Assembly (NCBI GenBank): GCA_030539285.1
Contig: JAUNSH010000009.1
Coordinates: forward strand, 1-62,954
Reading direction: 5' to 3'
DNA from: Eubacteriales bacterium
GTDB lineage: Bacteria > Bacillota > Clostridia > Oscillospirales > Oscillospiraceae
DNA length: 62,954 nucleotides
Shown: positions 8,523 through 16,274 of the stretch, piece by piece
Layout: every line of letters begins with the position of its first letter
Position numbering within the stretch: position 1 is the stretch's first letter
Notes under the pieces: model-generated
What the model was told of the DNA's origin: nothing
What the model saw: only the letters and a program-made list of their open reading frames with translations
The model's database searches: none
Position numbers and translations under genes: made by a program

Positions 8523-9191
8523 ATGAAGCTCTCTCTTTCTGACCGGCTGCTAGCCTGCTGCGCCCTTGTCCATCCCGGTGACCGGGTGACGGACGTGGGC
8601 TGTGACCACGGCTATTTGAGCATCCACCTGCTGCAAAGCGGCATTGCCAGCCATGTCTACGCTTCTGATGTACGGGAAGGCCCGCTAAGCAGTGCAAAAC
8701 GCAACGCGGAAGCCTACGGCGTGACAGAGAAAATCGACTTTTTTCTCTCCGACGGCGTACAAAGCCTGCCGAGGGATTTTGACACGCTGGTCTGTGCCGG
8801 TATGGGCGCGGACACCATGGTGTCCATTCTCTCCGCCGCCCCCTGGCTGCAAGGCGGAAGCTATCGGCTGGTTTTGCAGTGTCAGAGCAAAACGCCCTTT
8901 CTGCGGCGGTACTTAAGCGAAACCGGCTGGGAAATTTCCATGGAAACCGTCCTCCGGGACGGGCGGTTCCTGTACACCATCATGGAGGTACTATGGAATC
9001 CCAACACGCCAAAGCTGACCGTGGGACAGTGGTACTTCCCCCCTGCCCTGCTGAAAAAGGAAACCCCGGAAACCGCCGAATACTACCGCTGGGTAGTGGA
9101 CGGCCTACGGCTTGCGGTGCAGCACCGCCCGGACGAAGAAAATCAACAGGCGCTCAAGGAACTAGAGGCAATGCAGGAGGAACTATCATGA
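8523..9191 (+). CDS. trmK: tRNA (adenine(22)-N1)-methyltransferase
   Basis: 222 aa. A Rossmann methyltransferase: SAM motif VTDVGCDHGYLSIHL near residue 22, acidic ASDVREGPL at strand 2, and CAGMGADTMVSIL in place of motif IV. This pattern is that of TrmK (YqfN, DUF633), which methylates A22 of tRNA. The ATG at 8523 follows GGAGG. Its stop overlaps the next ATG by 4 bp (ATGA), so it is translationally coupled to the Nif3-like gene, a neighbour pair conserved in Firmicutes. Confidence 0.92.
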   Translation: MKLSLSDRLLACCALVHPGDRVTDVGCDHGYLSIHLLQSGIASHVYASDVREGPLSSAKRNAEAYGVTEKIDFFLSDGVQSLPRDFDTLVCAGMGADTMVSILSAAPWLQGGSYRLVLQCQSKTPFLRRYLSETGWEISMETVLRDGRFLYTIMEVLWNPNTPKLTVGQWYFPPALLKKETPETAEYYRWVVDGLRLAVQHRPDEENQQALKELEAMQEELS

Positions 9192-9979
9192 CCACAGTCG
9201 GTGAAATTCTTACCTTTTTGGAAACCCTGGCCCCCCGCTCCATGAAAATGGACTGGGACAACGTGGGCCTGCTCTGCGGCGGCAGAAACCGCCCGGTGAC
9301 AAAGGTCTTAGTGGCCCTGGACCCCTTTGAGGGCGTGTGCCGGGAAGCCGCCCAGTGGTGTGCGGAGCTGATCGTCACCCACCACCCCCTGATTTTCAGT
9401 CCCCTGAAAACCGTCACGGACGAGACTTCCGTCGGGCGGGCGGTGCAGCTGCTGTGCGCAAACAACATCAGCGCCATCAACGCCCACACCAACTTAGACT
9501 GCGCCCCCGGCGGAGTCAATGACTGCCTTGCGAATACGCTGGTCCTGCGCGACGTTCAGGTCATCGCCCCCTCCGGGGTGGACGAATTGGGCCGGGAGTG
9601 GGGTCTGCTGCGGCAGGGCGTTGTGGAAAGTCAGCCCCTTTCCGAATTTCTTGCCCATGTGAAAGCCGCCCTGCACTGTGAGGGCCTGCGCTATGTGGAC
9701 AGTGGGAAACCCGTTCACCGGGTAGCTGTCGGCGGCGGGGCCTGTGCGTCCGAACTGATGGACGCGGTGAATGCCGGGTGCGATACCTTCGTCACAGCGG
9801 ATGTGAAATACAACCAGTTCTGGGACGCTCACGATCTGGGCTTGAATCTCATCGACGCCGGACATTTCCCAACGGAAAATCCTGTGGTGGGCCTGCTTGC
9901 GGCGAAATTGGCCACGAATTTTCCCGATGTAACCGTGAAAATCTCCGAAACCCACCGGGACTGCATGAAGTTTTTTTGA
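9188..9979 (+). CDS. Nif3-like dinuclear metal centre protein
   Basis: 263 aa. The N-terminal signature DWDNVGLLCGG is followed by metal ligands in VTHHPLIF and NAHTNLDCAPGGVND. The C-terminal ligands are in DVKYNQFWDAHDLGLNLIDAGHFPTE. Family proteins form toroidal hexamers; the reaction is unsettled (a GTP cyclohydrolase-like role was once proposed, also known as YqfO). The shorter form without the inserted PII-like domain is present here. Coupled to trmK by a 4-bp overlap. Confidence 0.92.
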   Translation: MTTVGEILTFLETLAPRSMKMDWDNVGLLCGGRNRPVTKVLVALDPFEGVCREAAQWCAELIVTHHPLIFSPLKTVTDETSVGRAVQLLCANNISAINAHTNLDCAPGGVNDCLANTLVLRDVQVIAPSGVDELGREWGLLRQGVVESQPLSEFLAHVKAALHCEGLRYVDSGKPVHRVAVGGGACASELMDAVNAGCDTFVTADVKYNQFWDAHDLGLNLIDAGHFPTENPVVGLLAAKLATNFPDVTVKISETHRDCMKFF

Positions 9980-9985
9980 AAAGTG

Positions 9986-10014
9986 TTGATTTTTTCAAAC
10001 CATTCTGCTAGAAT
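9986..10014 (+). promoter_or_regulatory. Promoter of yebC
   Basis: TTGATT (9986-9991) and TAGAAT (10009-10014), 17 bp apart, 46 bp before the ATG. Confidence 0.75.
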
Positions 10015-10059
10015 AGATACGCAATTTTTTATACTTTAACCAGAAAGGGTAGATATAGA

Positions 10060-10788
10060 ATGTCCGGACATTCCAAATGGCATAATATTCAGAAGACCAA
10101 GGGCGCGCAGGACGCCAAGCGCGCGGCTGCTTTCACCAAGATCGCCAAGGAGCTGATCGTCGCGGTGAAGGAGGGCGGCAGCGCCGATCCCGCCTACAAC
10201 TCCCGCCTAGCTACCGTGGTCACCAAGGCCAAGGCCGCCAATATGCCCAACGACAACATCAAGCGCTGCCTTGAAAAGGCTGCCGGCGCCGGCGGCGACA
10301 ACTACGAGTCCATCACCTACGAAGGCTACGGCCCCGGCGGCGTTGCCGTCATCGTGGAGACCATGACCGACAACCGCAACCGTACCGCCGGTTCCATGCG
10401 CCACCACTTCGACAAGTTCGGCGGCAATCTGGGCGCTTCCGGCTGCGTCAGCTGGTCCTTTGACAAGAAGGGCGTGCTGGTCATCGACAACTCCGAGGAG
10501 GAGCTGGAAGAGGACGCCGTCATGATGGACGCCATGGACTGCGGTGCGGATGATTTCGAGGCTGAGGACGACTGCTTCACCATCTATACCGATCCCGACG
10601 ACTTCAACGCCGTGGCCGACGCCCTGACCGCCAAGGGCTACAGCTTCGTCTCCGCCCAGATCGAGATGGTCCCCCAGAACTACCAGAAGCTGGAAAGTGA
10701 GGAGCAGATCTCCCTGATGGAAAAGCTGCTTGACATCATGGAGGATGACGACGACGTGCAGAACGTGTGGCACAACTGGGAAGAGTAA
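10060..10788 (+). CDS. yebC: YebC/PmpR family protein
   Basis: 242 aa, normal family length. Begins MSGHSKWHNIQKTKGAQDAK, the highly conserved YebC start, and continues with KAANMPNDNIKRCLEKA and the GPGGVAVIVE segment. The acidic C-terminal part is typical. YebC proteins bind DNA as regulators in some bacteria, and recent work links them to translation at proline-rich stretches. The start is set by AGAAAGGG 13 bp upstream. Monocistronic between its own promoter and terminator. Confidence 0.96.
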   Translation: MSGHSKWHNIQKTKGAQDAKRAAAFTKIAKELIVAVKEGGSADPAYNSRLATVVTKAKAANMPNDNIKRCLEKAAGAGGDNYESITYEGYGPGGVAVIVETMTDNRNRTAGSMRHHFDKFGGNLGASGCVSWSFDKKGVLVIDNSEEELEEDAVMMDAMDCGADDFEAEDDCFTIYTDPDDFNAVADALTAKGYSFVSAQIEMVPQNYQKLESEEQISLMEKLLDIMEDDDDVQNVWHNWEE

Positions 10789-10808
10789 TTCCAAATTCTG
10801 CTACACTG

Positions 10809-10850
10809 ATACCACTCCTTTGCCGCCAAATGGCAATGGAGTGGTATTTT
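10809..10850 (+). terminator. Intrinsic terminator after yebC
   Basis: ATACCACTCCTTTGCC pairs with GGCAATGGAGTGGTAT with one mismatch, then four T. Confidence 0.85.
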
Positions 10851-10888
10851 CTGCCTTTGAATGACCACCATAATCAAACAATCCAGCC

Positions 10889-10917
10889 TTGACCTTTCCC
10901 CGATTCCATGCTAAAGT
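10889..10917 (+). promoter_or_regulatory. Promoter of ridA
   Basis: TTGACC (10889-10894) and TAAAGT (10912-10917), spacing 17 bp, 30 bp before the start codon. Confidence 0.75.
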
Positions 10918-10946
10918 AATAGAAATTCATTAGGGAGGGTATTACC

Positions 10947-11315
10947 ATGAACATTATCCACACCGTCAACGCCCCCGCCGCCATCGGCCCCTACAGCCAG
11001 GGCTATGAGGTAAATGGGCTGGTCTTCACTTCCGGCCAGATCCCCATTGACCCCGCCACCGGCGAGATCCCCGAGGGCATCGCCGCCCAGTGCGAGCGCA
11101 GCTGCCGCAACGTCGCTGCCATTCTGGAAGCCGCCGGCACCGGCATGGACAAGGTATTCAAAACCACCTGTTTTTTGCAGAATATGGAGGATTTCGCCGC
11201 CTTTAATGAGGTCTACGCCAAATTCTTCACCTCCAAGCCTGCCCGCAGCTGTGTGGCTGTGAAGACCCTGCCCAAGGGTGTTCTGTGCGAGATCGAAGCC
11301 ATTGCCACGAAATAA
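10947..11315 (+). CDS. ridA: RidA family enamine/imine deaminase
   Basis: 122 aa, full family length. Recognised by AIGPYSQGYEVNGLVFTSGQ and the substrate-binding arginine in KPARSCVAV, followed by VLCEIEAIA. RidA hydrolyses reactive 2-aminoacrylate and related imines in the cytosol, protecting PLP enzymes. GGGAGGG lies 7 bp upstream of the ATG. It has its own promoter and terminator and is the last intact host gene before the integrated region. Confidence 0.96.
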   Translation: MNIIHTVNAPAAIGPYSQGYEVNGLVFTSGQIPIDPATGEIPEGIAAQCERSCRNVAAILEAAGTGMDKVFKTTCFLQNMEDFAAFNEVYAKFFTSKPARSCVAVKTLPKGVLCEIEAIATK

Positions 11316-11318
11316 CAA

Positions 11319-11353
11319 AATCCGCGCTTCCAACCGGAGGCGCGGATTTTTTA
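11319..11353 (+). terminator. Intrinsic terminator after ridA
   Basis: AAAATCCGCGC and GCGCGGATTTT arms with a T run. Confidence 0.88.
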
Positions 11354-11404
11354 TGCCTTATGCCAACACGTTTTCCCCGCGGCAGTGCGTGGGAGCGTTT
11401 CCCG

Positions 11405-11583
11405 TCAGCCGTTCAGCTGACCCATGATTTCCATGAACCTGGCAGGATCTGTCTGCCACAGCCTTTCCAGATCCCGACGGCATCCGTGGCATCCATAACA
11501 CCGCTGCCAACAACGGGAACAGCGACAAACAGGAATCCCAAAATCATTCCCACGGTTCCCGTAAAAACGCCGGGTATTCTCAT
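11405..11583 (-). pseudogene. Possible frameshifted small membrane protein
   Basis: From ATG 11583 the frame reads MRIPGVFTGTVGMILGFLFV, a membrane helix, and then VMDATDAV. The same frame stops at 11413 after an unlike tail. One base shifted, the sequence continues as RDLERLWQTDPARFMEIMG and stops at 11405, which looks more protein-like. I read this as a short membrane protein with a frameshift after residue 36. AAAGG lies 10 bp upstream. No family recognised, and it may belong to the host or to the integrated remnant. Confidence 0.35.
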
Positions 11584-11609
11584 TGTTTTTCAACCTTTCT
11601 GTCCTGTGT

Positions 11610-11813
11610 TTTGGCAAGAATGTGGTGCTGGTTCCAGAAGATGAAAAGCATTTCACCGCTACCCTGCCCGTGGAGTTGTCCCCGCCCTTCTTTGCGTGGA
11701 TTGCGACTTTTGGACGGGGTGCGAAGATACTTTCGCCTGCGACCGCAGTTGAAAAAATGCGGGATTTCATAAGTAGATGTGCCGATATGTATAAAGATGA
11801 TGGGCAGAAGTAA
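11610..11813 (+). pseudogene. C-terminal fragment of a WYL-domain regulator
   Basis: The reading frame from 11610 encodes FGKNVVLVPEDEKHFTATLP and then a segment matching the C-terminal WYL extension, with SPPFFAWIATFGRGAKILSP and AVEKMRDFISRCADMYKDDG, before a TAA stop. The DNA-binding and WYL core are absent and no start codon with a ribosome site is present, so it is a truncated relic. It lies tail to tail with the 11890-12825 integrase and belongs to the degraded sister element. Confidence 0.6.
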
Positions 11814-11835
11814 AGACTTCTCCCCATTTGATATA

Positions 11836-11888
11836 TAGTTGATGATAGATGATGCCAAGATGATGGTGAGTTGATGGAAGATGATGCC
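11836..11888. repeat. Short direct repeats AGTTGATGAT/AGATGATG downstream of integrase 2
   Basis: Five irregular copies of a motif around GATGATG, including AGTTGATGATAG and GAGTTGATGG, lie immediately after the integrase stop. A similar cluster follows the other integrase gene at 20329-20382. Possible integrase arm-type or excisionase sites, by analogy. Confidence 0.5.
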
Positions 11889-11889
11889 C

Positions 11890-12825
11890 TCATGCTTTCA
11901 TCCGCACCCGTTCCTGTTTCAAACTACGGATGATATTTACCTTCTCAATGTCTTTTTGTAAATCACTGGTCAGAATATTCAAGTAATTTTCGGTAATTGC
12001 CAAGGAACTATGTCCGAGTATCTTTTGGAGTGTCACCACAGAACCCCCCATCGTTGCCCATTTCTTTGCGAATGTGTGCCGGAAGCGGTGAACGCCAGTC
12101 TGTTCCACTCCCCGTTCGTGGCAGTAGTCCCAAATTGCGTGGTAACAACTGCTTCGGGTTAGTTGTTTCCCATAGACAGAGAAGAAAAGCCAATCGTCAA
12201 TGCCCCCACCACGGTATTGGAGATATTCTTGAAGAATTTTGATGATGTCCTCATTCAGGGGGATAATCAGGGGCTTGCGGTTCTTTGTAGTATTCACATA
12301 GACCACCGAATTATCAAAGTCAATGTCCCTGATTTTGATATTCACCAAACTGTTCTGACGGATTCCAGTAGAGAGAAGGAAATTGACAATGACCCAACTG
12401 CGGTAGGTGGAGAAGATACACTTGCGGACATCGGGCTTTTTCAGCAGTTTCCGCAATTCATCGTCCGTATAGGTCTGGATGGGAGCCTTGTCTGCTTTTG
12501 GAAGTTGGATTTCAAAGTGGGGAATGTATTGGCACTTCATAAAGAACCGCATCAGGGTTTTCAAATCCCGTGCGTAGGTTCCCATAGAAACCTCATTCAA
12601 ATTGGGGTCATCCCGCAGGGCAATGTAGAAGTCGGTCATGGTCTGCTTATTCAGGGAAGAAATGGGAGTATCGGGCGGGATTCTCTTGTAAATCTGCTTG
12701 ATGGATTCCTGATAATGGTGAATTGTTCCGTCCCGCAGGTTCCTTGCTTTACAGTCCAGAATGTATTCCCTGAAACCGTCCTCAAATGTCTTTTCTCTTG
12801 GGAAGCACATCCTCATTTTCTTCAT
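11890..12825 (-). CDS. Tyrosine recombinase (integrase) of the sister element
   Basis: 311 aa. A core-binding SAM-like domain (about 15-110) is followed by the catalytic domain. Catalytic residues are visible as Arg in STGIRQNSLVN, Lys in TTKNRKPLI, HRFRH, His in LGHSS, and the nucleophile Tyr in ITENYLN. There is no N-terminal arm-binding domain of the type seen in the larger integrase at 20412-21671. It starts 147 bp from the left att repeat, the same relative arrangement as integrase 1. It appears intact, although the element it served is reduced to fragments. Confidence 0.9.
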   Translation of the reverse strand: MKKMRMCFPREKTFEDGFREYILDCKARNLRDGTIHHYQESIKQIYKRIPPDTPISSLNKQTMTDFYIALRDDPNLNEVSMGTYARDLKTLMRFFMKCQYIPHFEIQLPKADKAPIQTYTDDELRKLLKKPDVRKCIFSTYRSWVIVNFLLSTGIRQNSLVNIKIRDIDFDNSVVYVNTTKNRKPLIIPLNEDIIKILQEYLQYRGGGIDDWLFFSVYGKQLTRSSCYHAIWDYCHERGVEQTGVHRFRHTFAKKWATMGGSVVTLQKILGHSSLAITENYLNILTSDLQKDIEKVNIIRSLKQERVRMKA

Positions 12826-12851
12826 AAAAACACCCCTAAAAACGCAAAAAT

Positions 12852-12896
12852 AGGAAGCACATCATTACTCTTTTGGGGAGTAGGATGTGCTTCCTT
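12852..12896. terminator. Hairpin between integrase 2 and the left att repeat
   Basis: AGGAAGCACATC and GATGTGCTTCCT arms with an A/T-rich flank on both sides. It could end transcripts from either direction. The interval 12826-12971 holds no gene. Confidence 0.6.
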
Positions 12897-12971
12897 GTTT
12901 CATTTTTGCGAAAATTGGGGTTTGAACTTTTTAGGTTCAAAAGTAAGGGTTTTACCCTCTTACTTCAAAGA

Positions 12972-13040
12972 TTCCTCAACAGCAACAGCCACAGAAACGG
13001 TCATACCGACCATGGGGTTGTTGCCCGCGCCCAGGAAGCC
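12972..13040. mobile_element. Left attachment repeat (attL): displaced 3' end of the GGGtGRT gene
   Basis: 69 bp match 21859-21927 with three mismatches. A 32-bp identical core lies at 12994-13025. Read on the minus strand it still encodes the end of the GGGtGRT protein, GMTVSVAVAVEESLK followed by TAA. The three differences keep the protein sequence. The repeat marks the outer boundary of the integrated element. Confidence 0.93.
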
Positions 13041-13139
13041 TCGGAAGCACGCTTCCGTGAGGGAAAAAGCCCTAAAAATACCATTTCTTCAAACATTTAG
13101 ACCGCTTTCTAAACAGCTATTTCTTTTATTCCACTTCCG

Positions 13140-13175
13140 TATGTGGACAAATGTGGACGAAAATTTTTTGTCCAC
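13140..13175. repeat. Integrase arm-type site candidate, left end
   Basis: Two direct TGTGGAC units 11 bp apart, followed by GAAAATTTTTTGTCCAC, which forms a short palindrome with the second unit. The same block occurs at 21709-21743 beside the right end, in the same orientation. Confidence 0.7.
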
Positions 13176-13255
13176 ACCGTATTCTTATTATATCAGGCAC
13201 TCAATTTTTTGCAAGTGTTTCTTTTGAATCAAAGCGGTTTCAATCACTCTAAACC

Positions 13256-13305
13256 ATCAACTTTTAACAACAATCCACCAGAATCATCAACTTTCTGGTG
13301 GATTG
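13256..13305. repeat. Terminator hairpin of the WYL gene with two AAAGTTGATGRT motifs
   Basis: CAATCCACCAGAA and the inverted arm TTCTGGTGGATTG form a stem immediately downstream of the WYL gene on the minus strand. Two minus-strand copies of AAAGTTGATG (near 13258 and in the hairpin loop) match the repeats at 20329-20382. The remainder of 13041-13314 shows no gene. Confidence 0.6.
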
Positions 13306-13314
13306 TATCATCTT

Positions 13315-14388
13315 TTATTCACTTTGGTATCTGCCCTGAATATCACCAAGGAACTTCTGGAAGTCCGCAACCACATCTGGCGGTGAAACAATCAATGCCT
13401 TTTTGCGAAAGCCGCAAATCCAGCCATAGAATTGGTCGCTGATTTCCACATCGGTAGTCACAATAAAATGGCGGTCATCGTCTGGCTTATAGTAAGTTTC
13501 CGCACCAGTGCCAAAACGTTCTACAACTGTGTCCAAAAGAGGATTGATAAAGCGGATGCCTACTTGTTTCCGTTCTCCACCGAACATAGAGAAAACTCGT
13601 TGGGTGTATGTTCCCAAATCAATTCTCTCGAAGACTTCTTTGCCCTCTCTTGGCTCGTCCAACATGGCAACCTCTTTCATTCTATCCAAACGGAAGGTTC
13701 TCATGTCATGTTTTTTGCTGTCATAGGCCAGAAGATAATAGTTGCCCTCGTTGATAATCAGCTTGAAGGGGCTGAAGATGTACGGTGCGCCTTTCCTACG
13801 CTCTACTTGCTGGGTGCGGTTTTGGAGGGTATACTTTTGATATTTGAAGGTGATTTTTCTGTTTTCCCGAATAGCCTGATTTATTGTCAGCATATAGCCC
13901 ATCAGGTAGCGGTTGGTGGTTTTCGTTCTGCCAACCAAGTAAACCTCATTTCTCAATTCCTGAATCTGAGGTTCGCTGCAAAGGCTTTCGATTGCTTCCA
14001 AAAGTCCCTGTTCCTGTTTCTTGGAAATGAATTTGGAAGCCCGAACACACTCGGCAAGAAGCCGAAGGTCATCGAACTCATAGGGGCGGCGGGCTATTTT
14101 GTAGCCATGAAGGGACGGGTCATATTCAATTTCATAATTCAGAAGGTCACGTTCCTGAATCGTCACTTCTTGGTCTCGTGCCAGAAGCTCCATAAGGTCT
14201 TTAATATCCCGTGAGACAGAGTGTCGTTCAGCGGAAATACCATACTCTTCCAGAATATCCTTGATTTCAGAGATTCCAAGAGCATGGGTTTCATCGGTGT
14301 GTTTCAGAAGCAGATTCCACACAATCAGAGATTTGTATTTCTGTCCCTTTGACTTACCCCCTGTCTTCTTGGCTTTTGATTCTTCCAT
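13315..14388 (-). CDS. WYL-domain transcriptional regulator
   Basis: 357 aa. After a basic N-terminal tail comes a winged-helix region with LLLKHTDETHALGISEIKDI and SRDIKDL, then the WYL domain (about 150-240, with LIINEGNYYLLAYDSKKHDM and FRLDRM) and the C-terminal extension ending YGWICGFRKKALIVSP. Such proteins are often repressors of mobile-element or defence genes and sense nucleic acid ligands; the role here is inference. AGGAGG 9 bp upstream supports the ATG at 14388. A 24-bp palindrome lies between its -10 box and ribosome site, suggesting autoregulation. Confidence 0.9.
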   Translation of the reverse strand: MEESKAKKTGGKSKGQKYKSLIVWNLLLKHTDETHALGISEIKDILEEYGISAERHSVSRDIKDLMELLARDQEVTIQERDLLNYEIEYDPSLHGYKIARRPYEFDDLRLLAECVRASKFISKKQEQGLLEAIESLCSEPQIQELRNEVYLVGRTKTTNRYLMGYMLTINQAIRENRKITFKYQKYTLQNRTQQVERRKGAPYIFSPFKLIINEGNYYLLAYDSKKHDMRTFRLDRMKEVAMLDEPREGKEVFERIDLGTYTQRVFSMFGGERKQVGIRFINPLLDTVVERFGTGAETYYKPDDDRHFIVTTDVEISDQFYGWICGFRKKALIVSPPDVVADFQKFLGDIQGRYQSE

Positions 14389-14402
14389 CTGCGGCAGCCT
14401 CC

Positions 14403-14426
14403 TATTTGAAAGTTCATTTTCAAATA
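14403..14426. promoter_or_regulatory. Palindromic operator in the WYL gene leader
   Basis: TATTTGAAA and TTTCAAATA flank GTTCAT. It follows the likely -10 TATACT of the WYL promoter (minus strand) and precedes AGGAGG. Its 18-bp core differs by one base from the sites at 15688-15705 and 17332-17349. Confidence 0.65.
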
Positions 14427-14475
14427 GTATAGCATACCAAAAGGAAAGAGAAAAGGTGATAATTCCCAAATTCTA

Positions 14476-14504
14476 TTGAATTTTTGGGACAGGTATGGTA
14501 TCAT
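14476..14504 (+). promoter_or_regulatory. Promoter of the candidate RNA
   Basis: TTGAAT (14476-14481) and TATCAT (14499-14504), spacing 17 bp, firing away from the WYL gene into the structured region that starts at 14511. Confidence 0.6.
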
Positions 14505-14510
14505 ACTTTT

Positions 14511-14668
14511 GCGACGCAATTCAATAGTGGAATTTCGTAGGGAATGTGTTTTTTGCTTTGGCAAAAACGCATTCTCCGCTTTGCGTTCCCTACGGGTTTC
14601 CAAAGAATTGCGTCGCAGCAATGGAGCTATGCGTTTTTCGGTGCGTAGCTTCGGCTACGCACTTTTTT
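14511..14668 (+). ncRNA. Candidate structured small RNA ending in an intrinsic terminator
   Basis: GCGACGCAATTC (14511-14522) pairs perfectly with GAATTGCGTCGC (14605-14616). Inside it CGTAGGGAA pairs with TTCCCTACG, and a G/TTTTTGC hairpin forms the core. A final GTGCGTAGC-TTCG-GCTACGCAC stem is followed by six T. With a promoter at its 5' side this has the layout of an independent RNA of about 155 nt. It could alternatively be a leader that attenuates the lipoprotein gene 24 bp downstream, or a mobile hairpin repeat. Confidence 0.55.
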
Positions 14669-14691
14669 ATTTCAGGGAGAGTTGGGTACTA

Positions 14692-15591
14692 ATGAAAAAG
14701 ATACTATCTTTGATTCTTGCGTCCACAATTTGTCTGACCTGTGTCGCCTGTGGGGGCTCAGGTATGAAAAACGAAATGGTAAAACAGGGGACAGTAGTCG
14801 AACCTGTAAAACAGTCATCTGTTTACGAATTGCCCAAAGATATTCAGATGTATGTTCCCGGAAGCTCCATCAAAACGGACTTTGGCAGCATTACGATTAT
14901 GGATGCTGCATTTTGCGAAAAAGCACAGCTTTATTTCACAAAGAACAGCCGTTCCAGCAAAACGACAATCAACGGGAAAACAACCGAAAGTTATGAGGAA
15001 TTTATCTATCCCGGATACATTTCCATGATGGACGGAAAACTGATTTTTGCCTTAAAAACTGTGCTGGTCAATAATAGCGGAAACGATATTGAGGTTTGGA
15101 ATCTGTCTGTGAAGGCTTTTTTCACAGAGGATGAGCCTGTCTATTTCAGCACGGGCGGAAACTATGAAATCTCTGATGAAGCGTACAGTTCTCTTCCGAA
15201 TGGAGCGAGTGGCGAGTATATTTTCGCTGCTTTGCTCCCTGTGGAACAATACCAGAATGCTTCAGGATGCCTGCTTGAAGTAGGCAGCGAACAGCTTGGA
15301 TTCCCCTATGATAGTATCAACATTTATAACGCACTTGGTTTCCAAACTGATGATAATACTGTGGTTACTATTGACAATCTGCTTAAGACCGCCGCAGACG
15401 CCGCCGCCCCCACCGATGCAAATACTGAAGGAAAATCCGAGACGCAACCCTCTGATGTGGATGTGAAATACTATTGCCTCGGCTGCAATCCTGAATGCCC
15501 ATCTGGTAGTTGTAGTAGTGAACCATCTCATGCAGAAGGGTTGCGGCAACCTCTTCAATGGGTCTGGACAGCGTTCCCGCTCCGATGTTGA
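14692..15591 (+). CDS. Lipoprotein of unknown function with a foreign 3' end
   Basis: 299 aa as read. Signal MKKILSLILASTICLTCVAC with a Cys at residue 20 marks a lipoprotein. The body contains ITIMDAAFCEKAQLYFTKNS and TVLVNNSGNDIEVWNLSVKA, a beta-rich pattern like extracellular DUF4352/DUF5067-type domains. From about residue 260 the frame runs antisense through the truncated SprT gene, so the last 40 or so residues are probably not native. Start chosen at ATG 14692 behind GGGAGAG. It is preceded by a terminator hairpin, so its expression may require read-through or a promoter I cannot see. Confidence 0.7.
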   Translation: MKKILSLILASTICLTCVACGGSGMKNEMVKQGTVVEPVKQSSVYELPKDIQMYVPGSSIKTDFGSITIMDAAFCEKAQLYFTKNSRSSKTTINGKTTESYEEFIYPGYISMMDGKLIFALKTVLVNNSGNDIEVWNLSVKAFFTEDEPVYFSTGGNYEISDEAYSSLPNGASGEYIFAALLPVEQYQNASGCLLEVGSEQLGFPYDSINIYNALGFQTDDNTVVTIDNLLKTAADAAAPTDANTEGKSETQPSDVDVKYYCLGCNPECPSGSCSSEPSHAEGLRQPLQWVWTAFPLRC

Positions 15592-15781
15592 TTTCATGGG
15601 TGCCGCCCAGCGTGGAAACCCAAGTGTCCTCCCGCAGAGAGAAATGACCATAGGCTTTTGGCGTGGACTGGATGGTGATGGTGGGTCTTGAAAGTTCACT
15701 TTCAAAGAACTCTGCGTTCAGAAGGTCGAAAACCTTGTTGAGATACCCTGCGACACGATTGTAACTGGTGAGCTGCTTCAT
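15383..15781 (-). pseudogene. SprT-like zinc protease, C-terminally truncated
   Basis: 132 aa as read. MKQLTSYNRVAGYLNKVFDL leads into FFESELSRPTITI and the zinc motif LLHEMVHYYN, then GIQDCSRGN. SprT-like proteins normally continue with a conserved His-containing segment and a C-terminal part. Here the frame changes to unrelated residues at about position 15475, where it overlaps the lipoprotein gene on the other strand. This looks like a recombination junction that cut off the 3' half. AAGGAGG 8 bp upstream of ATG 15781 is excellent. Activity is doubtful. Confidence 0.75.
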
Positions 15782-15863
15782 GGTGTTTTCCTCCTTGATT
15801 TTGGAGGGGCAGAGGCTTATAATAAGCATACCCCTGAATGACTGACACGTTTTTTCTTGGGCT

Positions 15864-15901
15864 GCCCTTGCCAGAGTTGCCGCTCTGACAAGGGCTTTTT
15901 T
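15864..15901 (+). terminator. Hairpin with T run between the SprT fragment and the 15903-16178 gene
   Basis: GCCCTTG...CAAGGGC with an inner CAGAG/CTCTG stem, then six T on the plus strand. The minus-strand side lacks a strong T run, so it is best placed to stop transcripts coming from the left. Confidence 0.65.
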
Positions 15902-15902
15902 A

Positions 15903-16178
15903 TCAGGCGATGGAGAAGCGGCGGCTGGCGGTCTGCTTGATGAAATCCTTGTAGACCTCGGGCATCACCTTTTTGAATGCGGTGCTGTCGAATCTCTGGC
16001 TCAGAACGGGCGTCCAGCGAACAATGTACTGTCCAGCCTCCATCTCTTCGGTGTTGCGGTTCAGCATCTCGGTTTTGATTTCATCCCGAAGGGCTTCAGC
16101 TTCTGCCTTGGCTTCTTCAATCAGGGCTTCCAGTTCCTTCAGGGCTTCGATCTTAGAGGTGATTTCGATGGTAGACAT
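15903..16178 (-). CDS. Small conserved mobile-element protein, coiled coil
   Basis: 91 aa. Residues 1-40 (MSTIEITSKIEALKELEALI and following) form a charged heptad helix. The C-terminal half has AGQYIVRWTPVLSQRFDSTA and ends KQTASRRFSIA, a pattern I know from many clostridial prophages and conjugative elements without assigned function. AAGGAG 10 bp upstream sets the start at 16178. Its promoter is the left arm of the three-operator switch, so it is probably repressed by the small Xre protein. Confidence 0.8.
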   Translation of the reverse strand: MSTIEITSKIEALKELEALIEEAKAEAEALRDEIKTEMLNRNTEEMEAGQYIVRWTPVLSQRFDSTAFKKVMPEVYKDFIKQTASRRFSIA

Positions 16179-16274
16179 AGTGGTTATCTCCTTTGTTGTT
16201 TTAATTTGTTCACCCATGTTGTAGCGTTTGAAAGGGGTCGCTTACCGGGTGGCCTCTGTTGTCCCCTCTGTTTG

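Noticed and set aside
11405-11893. 162-codon minus-strand frame across the WYL fragment
   Set aside because: Its first part is antisense to the WYL remnant; only the last 40 codons may be real as part of a frameshifted small gene.
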